Below are positions 1 through 8,758 of a DNA stretch of 60,324 bases, one piece after another. The notes below the pieces were generated by a model, which ran no database searches, was not told where the DNA came from, and saw nothing but the letters and a program-made list of their open reading frames with translations. The stretch is from assembly GCA_023417315.1 (NCBI GenBank), contig JAEZFW010000078.1, forward strand, positions 1-60,324. Direction: 5' to 3'. How positions within the stretch are numbered: position 1 is the first letter of the stretch; every line of letters starts with the position of its first letter. Made by a program: the position numbers and the translations under genes. The stretch is from Pseudomonadota bacterium. GTDB lineage: Bacteria; Pseudomonadota; Gammaproteobacteria; Steroidobacterales; Steroidobacteraceae.

Positions 1-111
1 GCGCAAGCAGCGGCCTTCTTCTTTCCGGTACAAATGCTAGATCCGTGCGTGACTCGTACGTCCTCACTGGGGATAATTCGCACCCCTTCGACGAAGCCTC
101 TTAGTGATCCC

Positions 112-864
112 ATGACTCGATACGCAATGCTCAACAACATCGCGCATAAGGATCTGCGCGTGATCACGCATCACAACGCGCGCTATGGCGATAACACGGG
201 TCTGGTGCCGACGGTGCCTACGGAGTTCGCCGACGTTCAGCGCGAATATCCGATCTTCTTCCGTCAGAATCGTGAAACGGGCGAGTACGAATGCGTCGCG
301 CTACTTGGGTTCGACAAGGACGAGAACTTGTTCATCGAGGGCGATCGCTGGGTCGCGAACTACATTCCCGGGTTCGCCGCACGGGGTCCCTTTCTCATCG
401 GCTTTCAGGAACAGCAGATCGAAGGCGAGCGGCGCAGAGAGCCTGTGATCCACGTGAATTTGGACGATCCTCGAATCAGCCAAACCGAAGGCGAGCCGTT
501 ATTCCTGCCGCAGGGGGGCAACAGTCCTTATCTAGAGCGCATCGCGACCATTTTGCGCGGCATCCATCATGGGCTCGAGATCAACAAAGCAATGTTCGCT
601 GCGCTCAATGAAGCCGGACTGATTCGTCCGCTCAATGTCGAGGTGAAGCTCAACGCGGAGGAAGGCGTGAATCTAGCCGGTCTGCACGGCATCGATGAAG
701 AGAAACTCGCGAAATTGGACGCCGATGCTTTGTTGAAGCTTCATCGCTCGGGCTTTTTGCAGGCCGCGTACCTCGTACTGTCTTCGATGGGTAACGTTCC
801 GAAACTCATCGCGCTCCGACAGCGGCGCCGCATGCACGCAACGGCGGCATCAGCTGCGGGATGA
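112..864 (+). CDS. SapC-family protein
   Basis: The 250-residue product matches the SapC-like family. It opens with MTRYAMLNN, then has the family's HKDLRVITHHNARYGDN block (about residues 14-28) and the PTEFADVQREYPIFF block. An in-frame ATG at 34 would add 26 unrelated residues, so I take the ATG at 112, where family homology begins; the Shine-Dalgarno sequence is weak. No signal peptide is visible. In Caulobacter- and Xanthomonas-type bacteria such genes lie beside TonB-dependent receptors, cupin-like proteins and tryptophan-halogenase-like flavoproteins, and the next two genes fit that pattern. The family's biochemical role is unknown; a receptor gene may lie just outside the window. Confidence 0.85.
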   Translation: MTRYAMLNNIAHKDLRVITHHNARYGDNTGLVPTVPTEFADVQREYPIFFRQNRETGEYECVALLGFDKDENLFIEGDRWVANYIPGFAARGPFLIGFQEQQIEGERRREPVIHVNLDDPRISQTEGEPLFLPQGGNSPYLERIATILRGIHHGLEINKAMFAALNEAGLIRPLNVEVKLNAEEGVNLAGLHGIDEEKLAKLDADALLKLHRSGFLQAAYLVLSSMGNVPKLIALRQRRRMHATAASAAG

Positions 865-995
865 CATCAGGCCTCTTGCAGCGGGCCCATCGTGTCGCTT
901 CTACCCGGAATTTCACCTAGGCCGACCGCTCCAATCCCGAAATCGTTGCGAGCGCATTCGCCTATACTTTTCGGGTCGCAGCGCATTCGGGTGCC

Positions 996-2018
996 ATGGT
1001 CAACGTCGCCGGCAAAATTCGTGTAGTCGAGACAGGCGGCGCGGCCGCATTGCCTCTCGATGACCTGCTCGCGTTGGGTCAGCCCGTCATGCTCAAGGGT
1101 ATCGCGAGAGATTGGGCGATCGTGCGCGCTGGCTTGAGCTCCGAGCGAGCTGCCATGGACTACTTGCTCTCGTTCTACAACGCTCAGCCAGTCACGTTCT
1201 CATACGGCGGTCCCGAGATCGAAGGTCGGCCGTTTCACACGGAGGATTTCACCGGACTGAATTGTGTCGTCCGCCGCGCGTCGCTGAAAGATGTGCTGAG
1301 TGAAATTGAAGAGCACATGAGTGATGAGCGACCTCCCACTCACTACGTCGCCTCGCTACTTATCGATTCATGTCTACCTGGATTCCGGGCACACAACGAT
1401 CTAGGTTTGGAAGCGCTTGGCGTAGAGGCACCACCCACGATCTGGATCGGGAGCCGCACGATTGCATCGTGCCATTACGACGCTCCGAACAACATCGCAT
1501 GTTGCGTCGTCGGACGTCGGCGATTCACGCTATTCCCGCCGGATCAGATCGCCAATCTATATCCCGGACCTCTCGACCCGACACCGGGAGGTCAAGCAGT
1601 CAGCCTAGTGGATTTCAGGAAGCCCGACTTCGAGAAATTCCCGCGCTTCCGAGAGGCACTGGCCGCTGGCCAAACTGCGGAGTTGGAACCCGGTGACGCG
1701 GTGTTCGTGCCGAGCATGTGGTGGCACCACGTCGAGGGACTGAGCGCATTCAACACGCTCGTGAACTACTGGTGGAGCCCGATGCCGAAGTTCATCCCGA
1801 CGCCGATGCACGCGCTATACCACGCAATGTGGACGATTCGCGATCGACCGGAGCGGGAAAAGCAGGCCTGGAAAGCAGTGTTCGAGTATTACGTGTTCGG
1901 GCCAGCCGAACGCGCAGCTACACACATTCCCGAGCACGCTCGCGGTCCGCTGGGACCGATCGATGAAACGCTCGCGCGCCAGATGCGAGCCATGCTGATC
2001 AACAAATTGAACCGCTGA
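996..2018 (+). CDS. Cupin-like (JmjC/cupin_8) protein, putative Fe(II)/2-oxoglutarate oxygenase
   Basis: The 340-residue protein has the layout of cupin-8/JmjC-like hydroxylases. The metal triad is visible as H160-x-D162 (SCHYDAPNN) and a distal His in the WWHHVE stretch (H244/H245). A basic and aromatic block GRRRFTLFPP follows the first motif. The usual residues for metal and 2-oxoglutarate binding therefore look intact, but the substrate cannot be told. It ends 16 bases before the halogenase gene and is probably co-transcribed with it. Related gene sets pair a SapC protein, this cupin-like protein and a halogenase-like flavoprotein. Confidence 0.85.
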   Translation: MVNVAGKIRVVETGGAAALPLDDLLALGQPVMLKGIARDWAIVRAGLSSERAAMDYLLSFYNAQPVTFSYGGPEIEGRPFHTEDFTGLNCVVRRASLKDVLSEIEEHMSDERPPTHYVASLLIDSCLPGFRAHNDLGLEALGVEAPPTIWIGSRTIASCHYDAPNNIACCVVGRRRFTLFPPDQIANLYPGPLDPTPGGQAVSLVDFRKPDFEKFPRFREALAAGQTAELEPGDAVFVPSMWWHHVEGLSAFNTLVNYWWSPMPKFIPTPMHALYHAMWTIRDRPEREKQAWKAVFEYYVFGPAERAATHIPEHARGPLGPIDETLARQMRAMLINKLNR

Positions 2019-2034
2019 TCTTGTTGGAGTAGCT

Positions 2035-3558
2035 GTGACAAACGAAGTCAAACGACTAGTGATTGCAGGCGGCGGCACAGCAGGGTGGATTGCGGCTGCC
2101 GCGCTGTCACATCAATTCCACGGACTCGTCGACATCGTTCTCGTCGAATCCGAGGAGATCGGTACGGTCGGTGTCGGCGAATCCACCATCCCGCCGATTC
2201 GCACCTTCCATCGTCTGCTGCAGATCGATGAGCAGCAGTTTATGCGCGCGACAGCAGCAACCTTCAAGCTCGGTATCTCTTTCGAGGGATGGCGCACGGG
2301 ATCGGACCGTTACATCCATGCCTTCGGCACGACGGGACAATCGACCTGGGCCTGCGAGTTCCACCACTTCTGGCTGGACAGCCTGCGCAGGGGAATGAGA
2401 TCCGAGATTGGCGACTACTGTCTCGAGTACAAAGCGGCGCTCGAGCACAAGTTCGCGACCTCGGCGCAAGCGAACATCAACTATGCCTATCACCTCGATG
2501 CCGGCGTTTACACGAAGTTCCTTCGAAAATTTTCGGAGCGATTCGGCGCGAGGCGCATTGAAGGCAAGATCAAGGAAGTCAAGCAGCATCCTGAGTCCGG
2601 ATTCATTGAAGCGCTCGTATTGGAGTCGGGCGAACGGGTCGACGGAGATTTCTTTATCGACTGCACCGGTTTTCGAGGTCTGCTCATCGAGCAGACGCTG
2701 CGCACGGGATATGAAGATTGGAGTCAATGGCTGATTTGCGACAGCGCGGTGCCGCTGCAGACAGAGTTGGTTGGAGCTGCAGTGCCATACACGCGGGCCA
2801 TCGCACATGAGGCGGGATGGCGTTGGCGCATCCCGCTGCAACATCGAATGGGCAACGGGTTGGTCTACTGCAGCCGCTACATGTCCGATCAAGATGCGAT
2901 GGACAAGCTCCTGCGCGAAGTCGAAGGAAAGCCGATGACTCAGCCGCGAGTCATCAAGTTCAAGCCCGGTCGCAGGCGTCAGGTCTGGAACAAAAACGTG
3001 CTTGCGTTGGGCTTAGCGAGCGGCTTTGTCGAGCCGCTCGAGTCGACGAGCATTCACGTGATCATCACCGGCGTCACCCGTCTCATTCATCTATTTCCAT
3101 TCGGCGGCGTCACACAGTCGTTCATCGATCAGTACAACGAAGAAGCTCGCCTCGAGATGGAGCGAATTCGAGATTTCATCATCCTGCATTACCACGCGAC
3201 CGATCGCGAGGACACCGAGTTCTGGCGCGAATGCCGCAACATGAAGGTGCCCGATTCGCTCGCACGCCGTCTCGATATGTTCAGAGACCGAGCGCATGCC
3301 TGGCAGGGCGCAAACGAGCTCTTTCGCGTCGACTCGTGGACTCAGGTCATGCTCGGCCAGGGGATCGAACCAAGGCATTACCACCACCTGCCGCGAGCGA
3401 TGACTGACGACGATCTCACGCGATTTCTGCAAGGCATGAAGGGCTCGATCGCCCAAGCTGTCGAGCGCATGCCCTCGCACCAGGACTTCGTGAATCAGTA
3501 CTGCAAGGCGAGCAATGACATCTGGCAGACACCTAAGCCCGCGGCGGGCGCGATGTAA
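2035..3558 (+). CDS. Flavin-dependent tryptophan-halogenase-family protein
   Basis: The 507-residue product carries the flavin-dependent halogenase signatures. There is an FAD-binding GGGTAGW at residues 12-18, the catalytic lysine K78 in ATFKLGI, the WRWRIP motif (W262-P267), and the EPLEST block with E336 matching the glutamate that assists halogenation in PrnA-type enzymes. It uses a GTG start with GGAG about 10 bases upstream. The length fits the PrnA/BrvH-like family. FADH2 would come from a separate reductase, and none is encoded nearby. True substrates of members in SapC/cupin contexts are largely unknown, so tryptophan should not be assumed. Confidence 0.93.
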   Translation: MTNEVKRLVIAGGGTAGWIAAAALSHQFHGLVDIVLVESEEIGTVGVGESTIPPIRTFHRLLQIDEQQFMRATAATFKLGISFEGWRTGSDRYIHAFGTTGQSTWACEFHHFWLDSLRRGMRSEIGDYCLEYKAALEHKFATSAQANINYAYHLDAGVYTKFLRKFSERFGARRIEGKIKEVKQHPESGFIEALVLESGERVDGDFFIDCTGFRGLLIEQTLRTGYEDWSQWLICDSAVPLQTELVGAAVPYTRAIAHEAGWRWRIPLQHRMGNGLVYCSRYMSDQDAMDKLLREVEGKPMTQPRVIKFKPGRRRQVWNKNVLALGLASGFVEPLESTSIHVIITGVTRLIHLFPFGGVTQSFIDQYNEEARLEMERIRDFIILHYHATDREDTEFWRECRNMKVPDSLARRLDMFRDRAHAWQGANELFRVDSWTQVMLGQGIEPRHYHHLPRAMTDDDLTRFLQGMKGSIAQAVERMPSHQDFVNQYCKASNDIWQTPKPAAGAM

Positions 3559-3592
3559 TCGCGCGGCACGTGCAGGTGTGAATCATCGTCGC

Positions 3593-3994
3593 TTAGACCG
3601 CGACAGCGTCGTACACGACGACTCGGTCCCATAGGTGGGAGCAGTCTGCGACGAACTGCTTGTGGATGGGATGATCTTGATAAACGTTCTGACCCGCGAC
3701 ATCGTCGAAGAACAGCAGCTCGGACAGGCTGTAGCTCGAGTCGACGACCGAACGTTGTGCCGTGCTCGCGGGTACGCCGATATGAATGCCGCGAACGGTT
3801 TCGATTTTCTCGAGAGTGCGCAAGCCAGCAATGAGCTTCGCGAGGTCTTCCTTCGACTTCGGGTTCTTGAGCCAGAAGAACACGTGATGCACGAGCTTCG
3901 GGTAGTCGTTGGTGCTTGCGGTCGCTCCGACAGCGCTAGCTGCCGCTGTCGCCGCCCCGGCGGCCAAAAAGGTTCTGCGCGAAGCCGTGCTCAT
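3593..3994 (-). CDS. Tat-exported Dabb (stress-responsive A/B barrel) domain protein
   Basis: The 133-residue product starts with a Tat-like signal (SRRTFLAAGAATAAASAVG), followed by a small ferredoxin-like Dabb barrel (LVHHVFFWLKNP at its start, a conserved His near YQDHPIHKQF). The ATG at 3994 lies 10 bases after a strong AGGAGG; an ATG at 4003 is only one base from it and is less likely. It is convergent to the halogenase gene and so is transcribed separately. Dabb proteins bind or transform small hydrophobic compounds or act in stress responses; no specific role can be read here. Confidence 0.85.
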   Translation of the reverse strand: MSTASRRTFLAAGAATAAASAVGATASTNDYPKLVHHVFFWLKNPKSKEDLAKLIAGLRTLEKIETVRGIHIGVPASTAQRSVVDSSYSLSELLFFDDVAGQNVYQDHPIHKQFVADCSHLWDRVVVYDAVAV

Positions 3995-4157
3995 GGGTTT
4001 CATGCCTCCTAGTCATCGGTTGGTCGTGCGGCAGTGTAGCGCAAGCTATGCGGCGCTTCATGGCCGGTCAGCGTGTTTCCTGCACACGGGAGCAGGTGTG
4101 TGAAGTTGCAATACAGATGCGCACCATCGCCATGATGACGACCCAACGGCCTAGACT

Positions 4158-4856
4158 ATGATCCTAAATCTGCATCCCGAGATTCGCATCCAGAAGCTCA
4201 CGATCGGCGCCGAGCGGGCACCTCTGATCGTGATTGACAACTTCGTGGCGCAACCGGACAAGCTGATCCATCGCGCAGCAAAGAGCTCTTATGTGGATCA
4301 AACGTCCTACTTCCCGGGCGTCAGGACGCCTGCGCCACTTGCGTATCAACACCTTCTTGAGACGAAGCTCAAACGGTTGATACTCGATTACTTCCAACTG
4401 CAGAACAACCGATTCGTCTTCCAGATGTGCCACTACTCGCTGATCACGACGCCTCCGGACAAGCTGACCTATCTGCAGCGGATTCCACATCTCGATTCCG
4501 TCGTGAGTACGGGCATCGCATCTATCCACTACCTATTTGAAGGCAAGTACGGCGGGACCGCGTTCTACCGGCATCGCAAGACGGGGTATGAGTATGTCGA
4601 TGAGTCACGCAAGAAGGCCTATTACGACTGCGTAGAGATCGAAAAGAATGGTCCAGATGCGCCGCAAGAAGGATATGTCGATGGCGATACCGCTCTCTAT
4701 GAGCAGATTGGCAAACAGGACGGCGTGTTCAACCGCATGTTGATCTATCGTAAGAACTCTCTGCATTCGGGCGTGATCGGGTCGAACTTTGTCCCCGATG
4801 CGAATCCGACGACCGGTCGGCTTTCGATCAATTCTTTCATCGACGTCGTTCCCTAA
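4158..4856 (+). CDS. DUF6445-type protein, possible Fe(II)/2OG oxygenase
   Basis: The 232-residue product resembles the uncharacterised family often found beside tryptophan-halogenase-like genes. Motifs visible are YFPGVRTPAP (residues 51-60), IPHLDS with H111 and D113, IHYLF, GGTAFYRHR, a distal H203 (NSLHSG) and R221 in GRLSINSF. An HxD, a later His and an Arg near the C-terminus is the arrangement expected of a 2-oxoglutarate oxygenase, but that is inference. The gene is followed 20 bases later by a membrane protein gene. It lies on the same strand as the halogenase group, separated from it by the opposing Dabb gene. Confidence 0.8.
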   Translation: MILNLHPEIRIQKLTIGAERAPLIVIDNFVAQPDKLIHRAAKSSYVDQTSYFPGVRTPAPLAYQHLLETKLKRLILDYFQLQNNRFVFQMCHYSLITTPPDKLTYLQRIPHLDSVVSTGIASIHYLFEGKYGGTAFYRHRKTGYEYVDESRKKAYYDCVEIEKNGPDAPQEGYVDGDTALYEQIGKQDGVFNRMLIYRKNSLHSGVIGSNFVPDANPTTGRLSINSFIDVVP

Positions 4857-4876
4857 CGACGCATCAGGATCTAGCA

Positions 4877-5308
4877 ATGGTCGAAGACGCAGGTCGTAAG
4901 CAACGCAGATTCGGCCGCATTGCGCTGGCGGTACTGACAATCATCATCTTAGCGCCGCTCCTCTGGACCTGGTTCACCCTGTCCTGGGCGTACTCGGAAG
5001 GCGAGCGCGCGGGCGTGCTGCAGAAGTTCTCGAACAAGGGTTGGCTCTGCAAGACGTACGAAGGAGAGCTGGCGCAGTATGTCGTGGGGGGTGTCGCCCC
5101 GCAGATTTGGCACTTCAGTACCCGAGACGCGGCGGTTGCCGAACAGCTGTCGAAAGCTGTCGGTCTTCAGATTCGAGTGCACTACACCGAGCACAGAGGG
5201 ATCCCGACGAATTGCTTCGGCGAGACACCCTATTTCGCTACGAGTTTCGAAATCGTCGATCGCCCCCTGAGCGGTGTGCCAGAGCCAACCACGGAGAAGT
5301 CACCATGA
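4877..5308 (+). CDS. Single-pass membrane protein of unknown function
   Basis: The 143-residue protein has a basic N-terminus (RKQRRFGR), one clear membrane helix at about residues 15-37 (IALAVLTIIILAPLLW) and a roughly 100-residue domain predicted to be periplasmic. That domain has a GxxxKFSNKGWLCKTYEGEL block and two cysteines (WLCKTY and TNCFGE) that could form a disulfide. I do not recognise a characterised family. Its stop overlaps the next start as ATGA, so it is translationally coupled to the glutathione peroxidase gene and probably shares its transcript. Confidence 0.8.
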   Translation: MVEDAGRKQRRFGRIALAVLTIIILAPLLWTWFTLSWAYSEGERAGVLQKFSNKGWLCKTYEGELAQYVVGGVAPQIWHFSTRDAAVAEQLSKAVGLQIRVHYTEHRGIPTNCFGETPYFATSFEIVDRPLSGVPEPTTEKSP

Positions 5309-5784
5309 GCGCGCTCTACGATTTTACAGCTCCGCAATTGAACGGTTCACCGGCCACGTTGCACGACTACGCGGGTCGCGTGCTCCTCATCGTCAATACC
5401 GCGAGCGAATGCGGTTTCACGCCTCAATACAAAGGACTCGAAGAGCTCTATCGCGATTATCGCGACCGAGGTCTCACGATACTGGGCTTTCCGTGCAACC
5501 AGTTCGGCGGGCAGGAGCCGGGCGGGAGCGAGGATATCGCGCAGTTCTGTGAAGTGAACTATGGCGTGACTTTCCCGATGTTCGCGAAGATCGATGTGAA
5601 CGGCGAGGCGGCGCATCCGCTGTACGCATGGCTCAAGAAAGAAGCGCCTGGTGTGCTTGGCAGCGAGCGTATCAAGTGGAATTTCACCAAGTTCTTGATC
5701 GATCGCCAGGGTCGAGTCGTAGGTCGATTTGCGCCGACGACCAAACCCGAAGAGCTGCGCTCGCACATCGAACGGTTGCTTTGA
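5305..5784 (+). CDS. Glutathione peroxidase family protein (Cys-type)
   Basis: The 159-residue protein has all the GPx hallmarks. These are the peroxidatic cysteine C36 in NTASECGFT (Cys, not Sec), the FPCNQFGGQEPG motif with the active-site Gln, a second cysteine at C82 (AQFCEVNYG) that may act as the resolving residue, and WNFTKFLID with the conserved Trp and Asn. No signal peptide is seen, so it is cytoplasmic. Enzymes of this BtuE-like type usually reduce hydroperoxides with thioredoxin. It is coupled to the upstream membrane protein gene through an ATGA overlap. Confidence 0.95.
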   Translation: MSALYDFTAPQLNGSPATLHDYAGRVLLIVNTASECGFTPQYKGLEELYRDYRDRGLTILGFPCNQFGGQEPGGSEDIAQFCEVNYGVTFPMFAKIDVNGEAAHPLYAWLKKEAPGVLGSERIKWNFTKFLIDRQGRVVGRFAPTTKPEELRSHIERLL

Positions 5785-5857
5785 GGCCGCAAGATAGGTT
5801 GCACGTACGCGGAACGTCAGACCGTCGAATGCGCGCAGGTCGCGCCGCACGATCTAT

Positions 5858-6685
5858 ATGAAACATTCGTTATCAACGATCCCATCGATTGCGCTGCTCG
5901 CGTTGACCAGCGTGGCGCACGCCGAGGAACAGCCGCTCTGGGAAGCAGGGCTAGGCATCGGTGCGATCGTGTTCTCCGACTATCGCGGCTCTGATGAGGC
6001 ACGCGCGTATCCGATTCCGTTGCCATACTTCGTCTATCGCGGAGATTTTCTGAAGGCCGATCGCGAAGGTATGCGCGGTGAGCTCTTCGACCGCAAGTAC
6101 GCCGAGCTCAGCATCAGTCTGAATGCCACGATCCCGGTCGAAAGCGACGACAACGATGCCCGTGCTGGTATGCCGGATCTGGATCCGACGATTGAGATCG
6201 GACCCTCACTCGATCTTCACGTCTGGCGCTCGCGAGACGAACGCGTTCAGATCGATCTGATCATGCCGCTGAGAGTGCCGATCACCATCGAAAGCTCGCC
6301 GCAGACGATCGGGTGGGTGTTCTCGCCGCGGTTGAATTTGGATATTCAGAACCTTCGTGAAAGCGGCTGGGACATGGGCTTGGGTGCGGGTCCCGTGTTT
6401 GCCGGCCGCAAGTATCACGATCACTTCTATTCGGTGCCCGAGGCGTATGCGACTGCAACGCGGCCTGAGTACGAAGCTGATGGTGGCTATTCAGGCGCCC
6501 ACCTGATCGCTTCGCTGTCGAAGCGATTTCCGAACTATTGGATCGGGGCGTTCCTGCGGTACGACGCACTGCATTCGGCGGCCTTCGATGACAGTCCGCT
6601 CTTCAAGCGCGAGCACTATTTTGCAGGCGGTGTGGGAATCGCGTGGATGATCGGTCGTTCGAAGCGGATGGTCGAAAGCGAATAG
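5858..6685 (+). CDS. MipA/OmpV family outer-membrane protein
   Basis: The 275-residue product starts with a Sec signal peptide (residues 1-22, ending AHAEE) and then LWEAGLGIGAIVFSDYRGSDE, which is typical of MipA/OmpV barrels (the YRGS block follows the first strand). Alternating amphipathic strands continue to the C-terminus. Members are scaffolds for peptidoglycan enzymes or simple outer-membrane channels; which applies here cannot be told. The gene is followed by a strong hairpin and faces the CBS gene. Confidence 0.9.
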   Translation: MKHSLSTIPSIALLALTSVAHAEEQPLWEAGLGIGAIVFSDYRGSDEARAYPIPLPYFVYRGDFLKADREGMRGELFDRKYAELSISLNATIPVESDDNDARAGMPDLDPTIEIGPSLDLHVWRSRDERVQIDLIMPLRVPITIESSPQTIGWVFSPRLNLDIQNLRESGWDMGLGAGPVFAGRKYHDHFYSVPEAYATATRPEYEADGGYSGAHLIASLSKRFPNYWIGAFLRYDALHSAAFDDSPLFKREHYFAGGVGIAWMIGRSKRMVESE

Positions 6686-6719
6686 CAATCGACCCGCTCG
6701 TGCGTGAGCGGGCCGATTG
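6686..6719. terminator. Hairpin between convergent genes
   Basis: The stem CAATCG-a-CCCGCTC pairs with GAGCGGG-c-CGATTG around a short loop, with one internal mismatch. It begins right after the mipA-like stop and faces the CBS gene, so it can serve both strands. Neither side has a long T-run, so termination is inferred from position and stem strength. Confidence 0.6.
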
Positions 6720-6737
6720 TCGAGCCCCACGTTGAGA

Positions 6738-7184
6738 TCAGTGGCGCTGATTCGACTGCGAGTGGCTCCCGCCTGGGCGTGAGATCTGGCTGAGCGCCTC
6801 ACCCGCTTCATCCTGAGAGGTATCTTCGAGGGCCAGATCCCCGAGCGAGAGAATGCCGACCAAGCGCTTGTCTCGATTCACGACAGGCAAACGTCGCACA
6901 CGCAGATCACCCATGTTCTGCGTGACCTCATCGACGGACTGATCCTCGAAGCAATACTTGATTTCCGTGCTCATCACGTCGCGAACGCGCGTGTCCGGCC
7001 CTTTACCCTGCGCGATGGCTCGCACGGTAATGTCCCGGTCCGTAATCATGCCTACGAGGCGGTCGTTCTCCTCGACGGGCAGTGCGCCGATGTCCATCTC
7101 CGCCATTTCTCTTGCGGCTTCTTGGATGCTCTGCTCCGGCCTCGCGAGACGGACCTCGCGGGTCATCGCTTCTCTTACTTTCAT
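6738..7184 (-). CDS. Tandem CBS-domain protein
   Basis: The 148-residue protein is a single CBS pair. Domain 1 starts at MTREVRLARPEQSIQEAA (from residue 7) and contains VGMITDRDITVRA. Domain 2 runs from MSTEIKYCFEDQS and contains LVGILSLGDLAL. Such stand-alone pairs bind adenine nucleotides and regulate partners allosterically. GGAG lies 6 bases before the ATG. The C-terminal 20 residues are polar and low-complexity. It is divergent from the AtoE-type transporter gene, leaving only about 50 bases for two promoters. Confidence 0.93.
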   Translation of the reverse strand: MKVREAMTREVRLARPEQSIQEAAREMAEMDIGALPVEENDRLVGMITDRDITVRAIAQGKGPDTRVRDVMSTEIKYCFEDQSVDEVTQNMGDLRVRRLPVVNRDKRLVGILSLGDLALEDTSQDEAGEALSQISRPGGSHSQSNQRH

Positions 7185-7235
7185 AGCGGTCTCCGTTTAT
7201 CGTTGGCTAATCACTTTGCTGCCCTGACGGAACTC

Positions 7236-8660
7236 ATGAAGGAATCCTCGGTTCCCGCATCTTCTAGGCTCGAAGCGCTCGCCCTGAGATGCTGCGCGTG
7301 GTCGGAGCGGTGGATTCCGGATGCCTATGTATTCGCCGCGACCGCCGTTGTGATCGTCGCTGCGATAGCGATGCTCGCCGGCGCATCCCCATTAGTCGCC
7401 GCGAAGGCATTCGGCGATGGCTTCTGGAGCCTCATTCCGTTCACGATGCAGATGAGCTTCATCATCGTAGGCGGTTATGTCGTGGGCAGCTCGCCACCGA
7501 TCACCCGAGCGATCGACAAGCTTGCCGCGGTGCCGAAAACGGCTCGCGGCGCGGTGTGCAGCGTCGCCTTGCTCTCGATGATGGTGTCGCTTCTTCACTG
7601 GGGGTTGAGCCTGATTCTGGGAAGCCTGTATGTGCGAGCGTTAGCGCGCCGCGAGAATCTCACGATGGATTATCGCGCCGCCGCCGCTGCTGCCTATCTG
7701 GGGCTGGGATCCGTATGGGCGATGGGGCTTTCGTCATCGGCTGCGCAACTGCAAGCCAATCCGGCGAGCATGCCGCCAGGTCTCATCGAAGTGACGGGTG
7801 TCATCCCCTTCACTGAGACGATCTTCCTGTGGCAATCGATCGCGCTCACCACAGTCTTGATCGTCGTGACGCTCTGGATCGTGTGGTTGACGGTGCCAGG
7901 CCCGAATCAAGCACGCACCGTGCGCGCGTTGAACATTCCAGAGCACGCGCAACCTGCGATCGCGGCGCAACCGACGCGCCCGGGCGAGTGGTTCGAGCAC
8001 TCCCCTGTCCTGAACGTGACGATTGCTGCGCTCGGTGGCGTGTGGTTGGTGCAGGAGTTCGTCGAACGTGGGCCGGCCACCGCGATCTCCAACCTGAATA
8101 CCTACAACTTCCTCTTCTTGATGCTCGGGTTGCTGCTCTGCTGGCGTCCACGCACATTCTTGGATGCCGTCTCTCGCGGCGTCCCGAGTGCAACGGGAGT
8201 CCTCATTCAATTTCCCTTGTATGGAGGGATCGCATCGCTCATCACTGCAGCACCTGGGAGCGATGGGCAGAGCATCGCGCATCATCTCTCGACGTTCTTC
8301 GCGGAAGCGGCATCACGTGAGAGTTTTCCAGTCGTGATGGGAATTTACTCGGCGGTGCTCGGATTCTTCGTGCCCTCGGGCGGCGGGAAATGGATCATCG
8401 AGGCGCCGTATGTGATGCAGGCGGCGAATGAACTGCAGGTCCACTTAGGTTGGGCCGTGCAGGTGTACAACGCTGCCGAGGCGCTGCCCAATCTCATCAA
8501 TCCATTCTGGATGTTGCCTCTCCTCGGAATTCTGGGATTGCGCGCTCGCGATGTGATCGGCTTTACGATCGTGCAATTCATCGTGCACGTGCCGCTCGTG
8601 CTGTTCTTACTGTGGCTGTTCGGGTTGACGCTGGAGTATCGGCCACCTGTGATCCCCTGA
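7236..8660 (+). CDS. AtoE-type short-chain fatty acid transporter
   Basis: The 474-residue product is a polytopic inner-membrane protein of the AtoE/TIGR00366 family. Landmarks are the N-terminal ERWIPDAYVFAATAVV helix, the GYVVGSSPPI motif, HWGLSLILG, and the late FFVPSGGGKWIIEAPYV and NPFWMLPLLGI segments. About a dozen hydrophobic helices span the length. The frame is open further upstream to 7122, but that part overlaps the CBS gene; the ATG at 7236 (MKESSVPA) begins the conserved region. It would import short-chain acids such as acetoacetate or butyrate. No acyl-CoA transferase genes are adjacent, so the substrate is uncertain. Confidence 0.92.
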   Translation: MKESSVPASSRLEALALRCCAWSERWIPDAYVFAATAVVIVAAIAMLAGASPLVAAKAFGDGFWSLIPFTMQMSFIIVGGYVVGSSPPITRAIDKLAAVPKTARGAVCSVALLSMMVSLLHWGLSLILGSLYVRALARRENLTMDYRAAAAAAYLGLGSVWAMGLSSSAAQLQANPASMPPGLIEVTGVIPFTETIFLWQSIALTTVLIVVTLWIVWLTVPGPNQARTVRALNIPEHAQPAIAAQPTRPGEWFEHSPVLNVTIAALGGVWLVQEFVERGPATAISNLNTYNFLFLMLGLLLCWRPRTFLDAVSRGVPSATGVLIQFPLYGGIASLITAAPGSDGQSIAHHLSTFFAEAASRESFPVVMGIYSAVLGFFVPSGGGKWIIEAPYVMQAANELQVHLGWAVQVYNAAEALPNLINPFWMLPLLGILGLRARDVIGFTIVQFIVHVPLVLFLLWLFGLTLEYRPPVIP

Positions 8661-8720
8661 GAGACGCTGGAGACTTGAGGCTGAGGGCGAAGCCGGACCA
8701 AGGGCCAGCATCACTCTGGC

Positions 8721-8755
8721 CAGAACCCAGAACCCAGAACCCAGAACCCAGAACG
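8721..8755. repeat. Five tandem heptamers CAGAACC
   Basis: Five consecutive 7-mers (the last reads CAGAACG) end three bases from the stop codon of the diguanylate cyclase gene. On the coding strand the unit is GGTTCTG. They are preceded by TCTGGCCAG at 8715-8723, a word that also starts arrays elsewhere in the window. A sister array of CAGAGCC units sits in the same position after another gene at 29658. Confidence 0.9.
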
Positions 8756-8758
8756 CCT

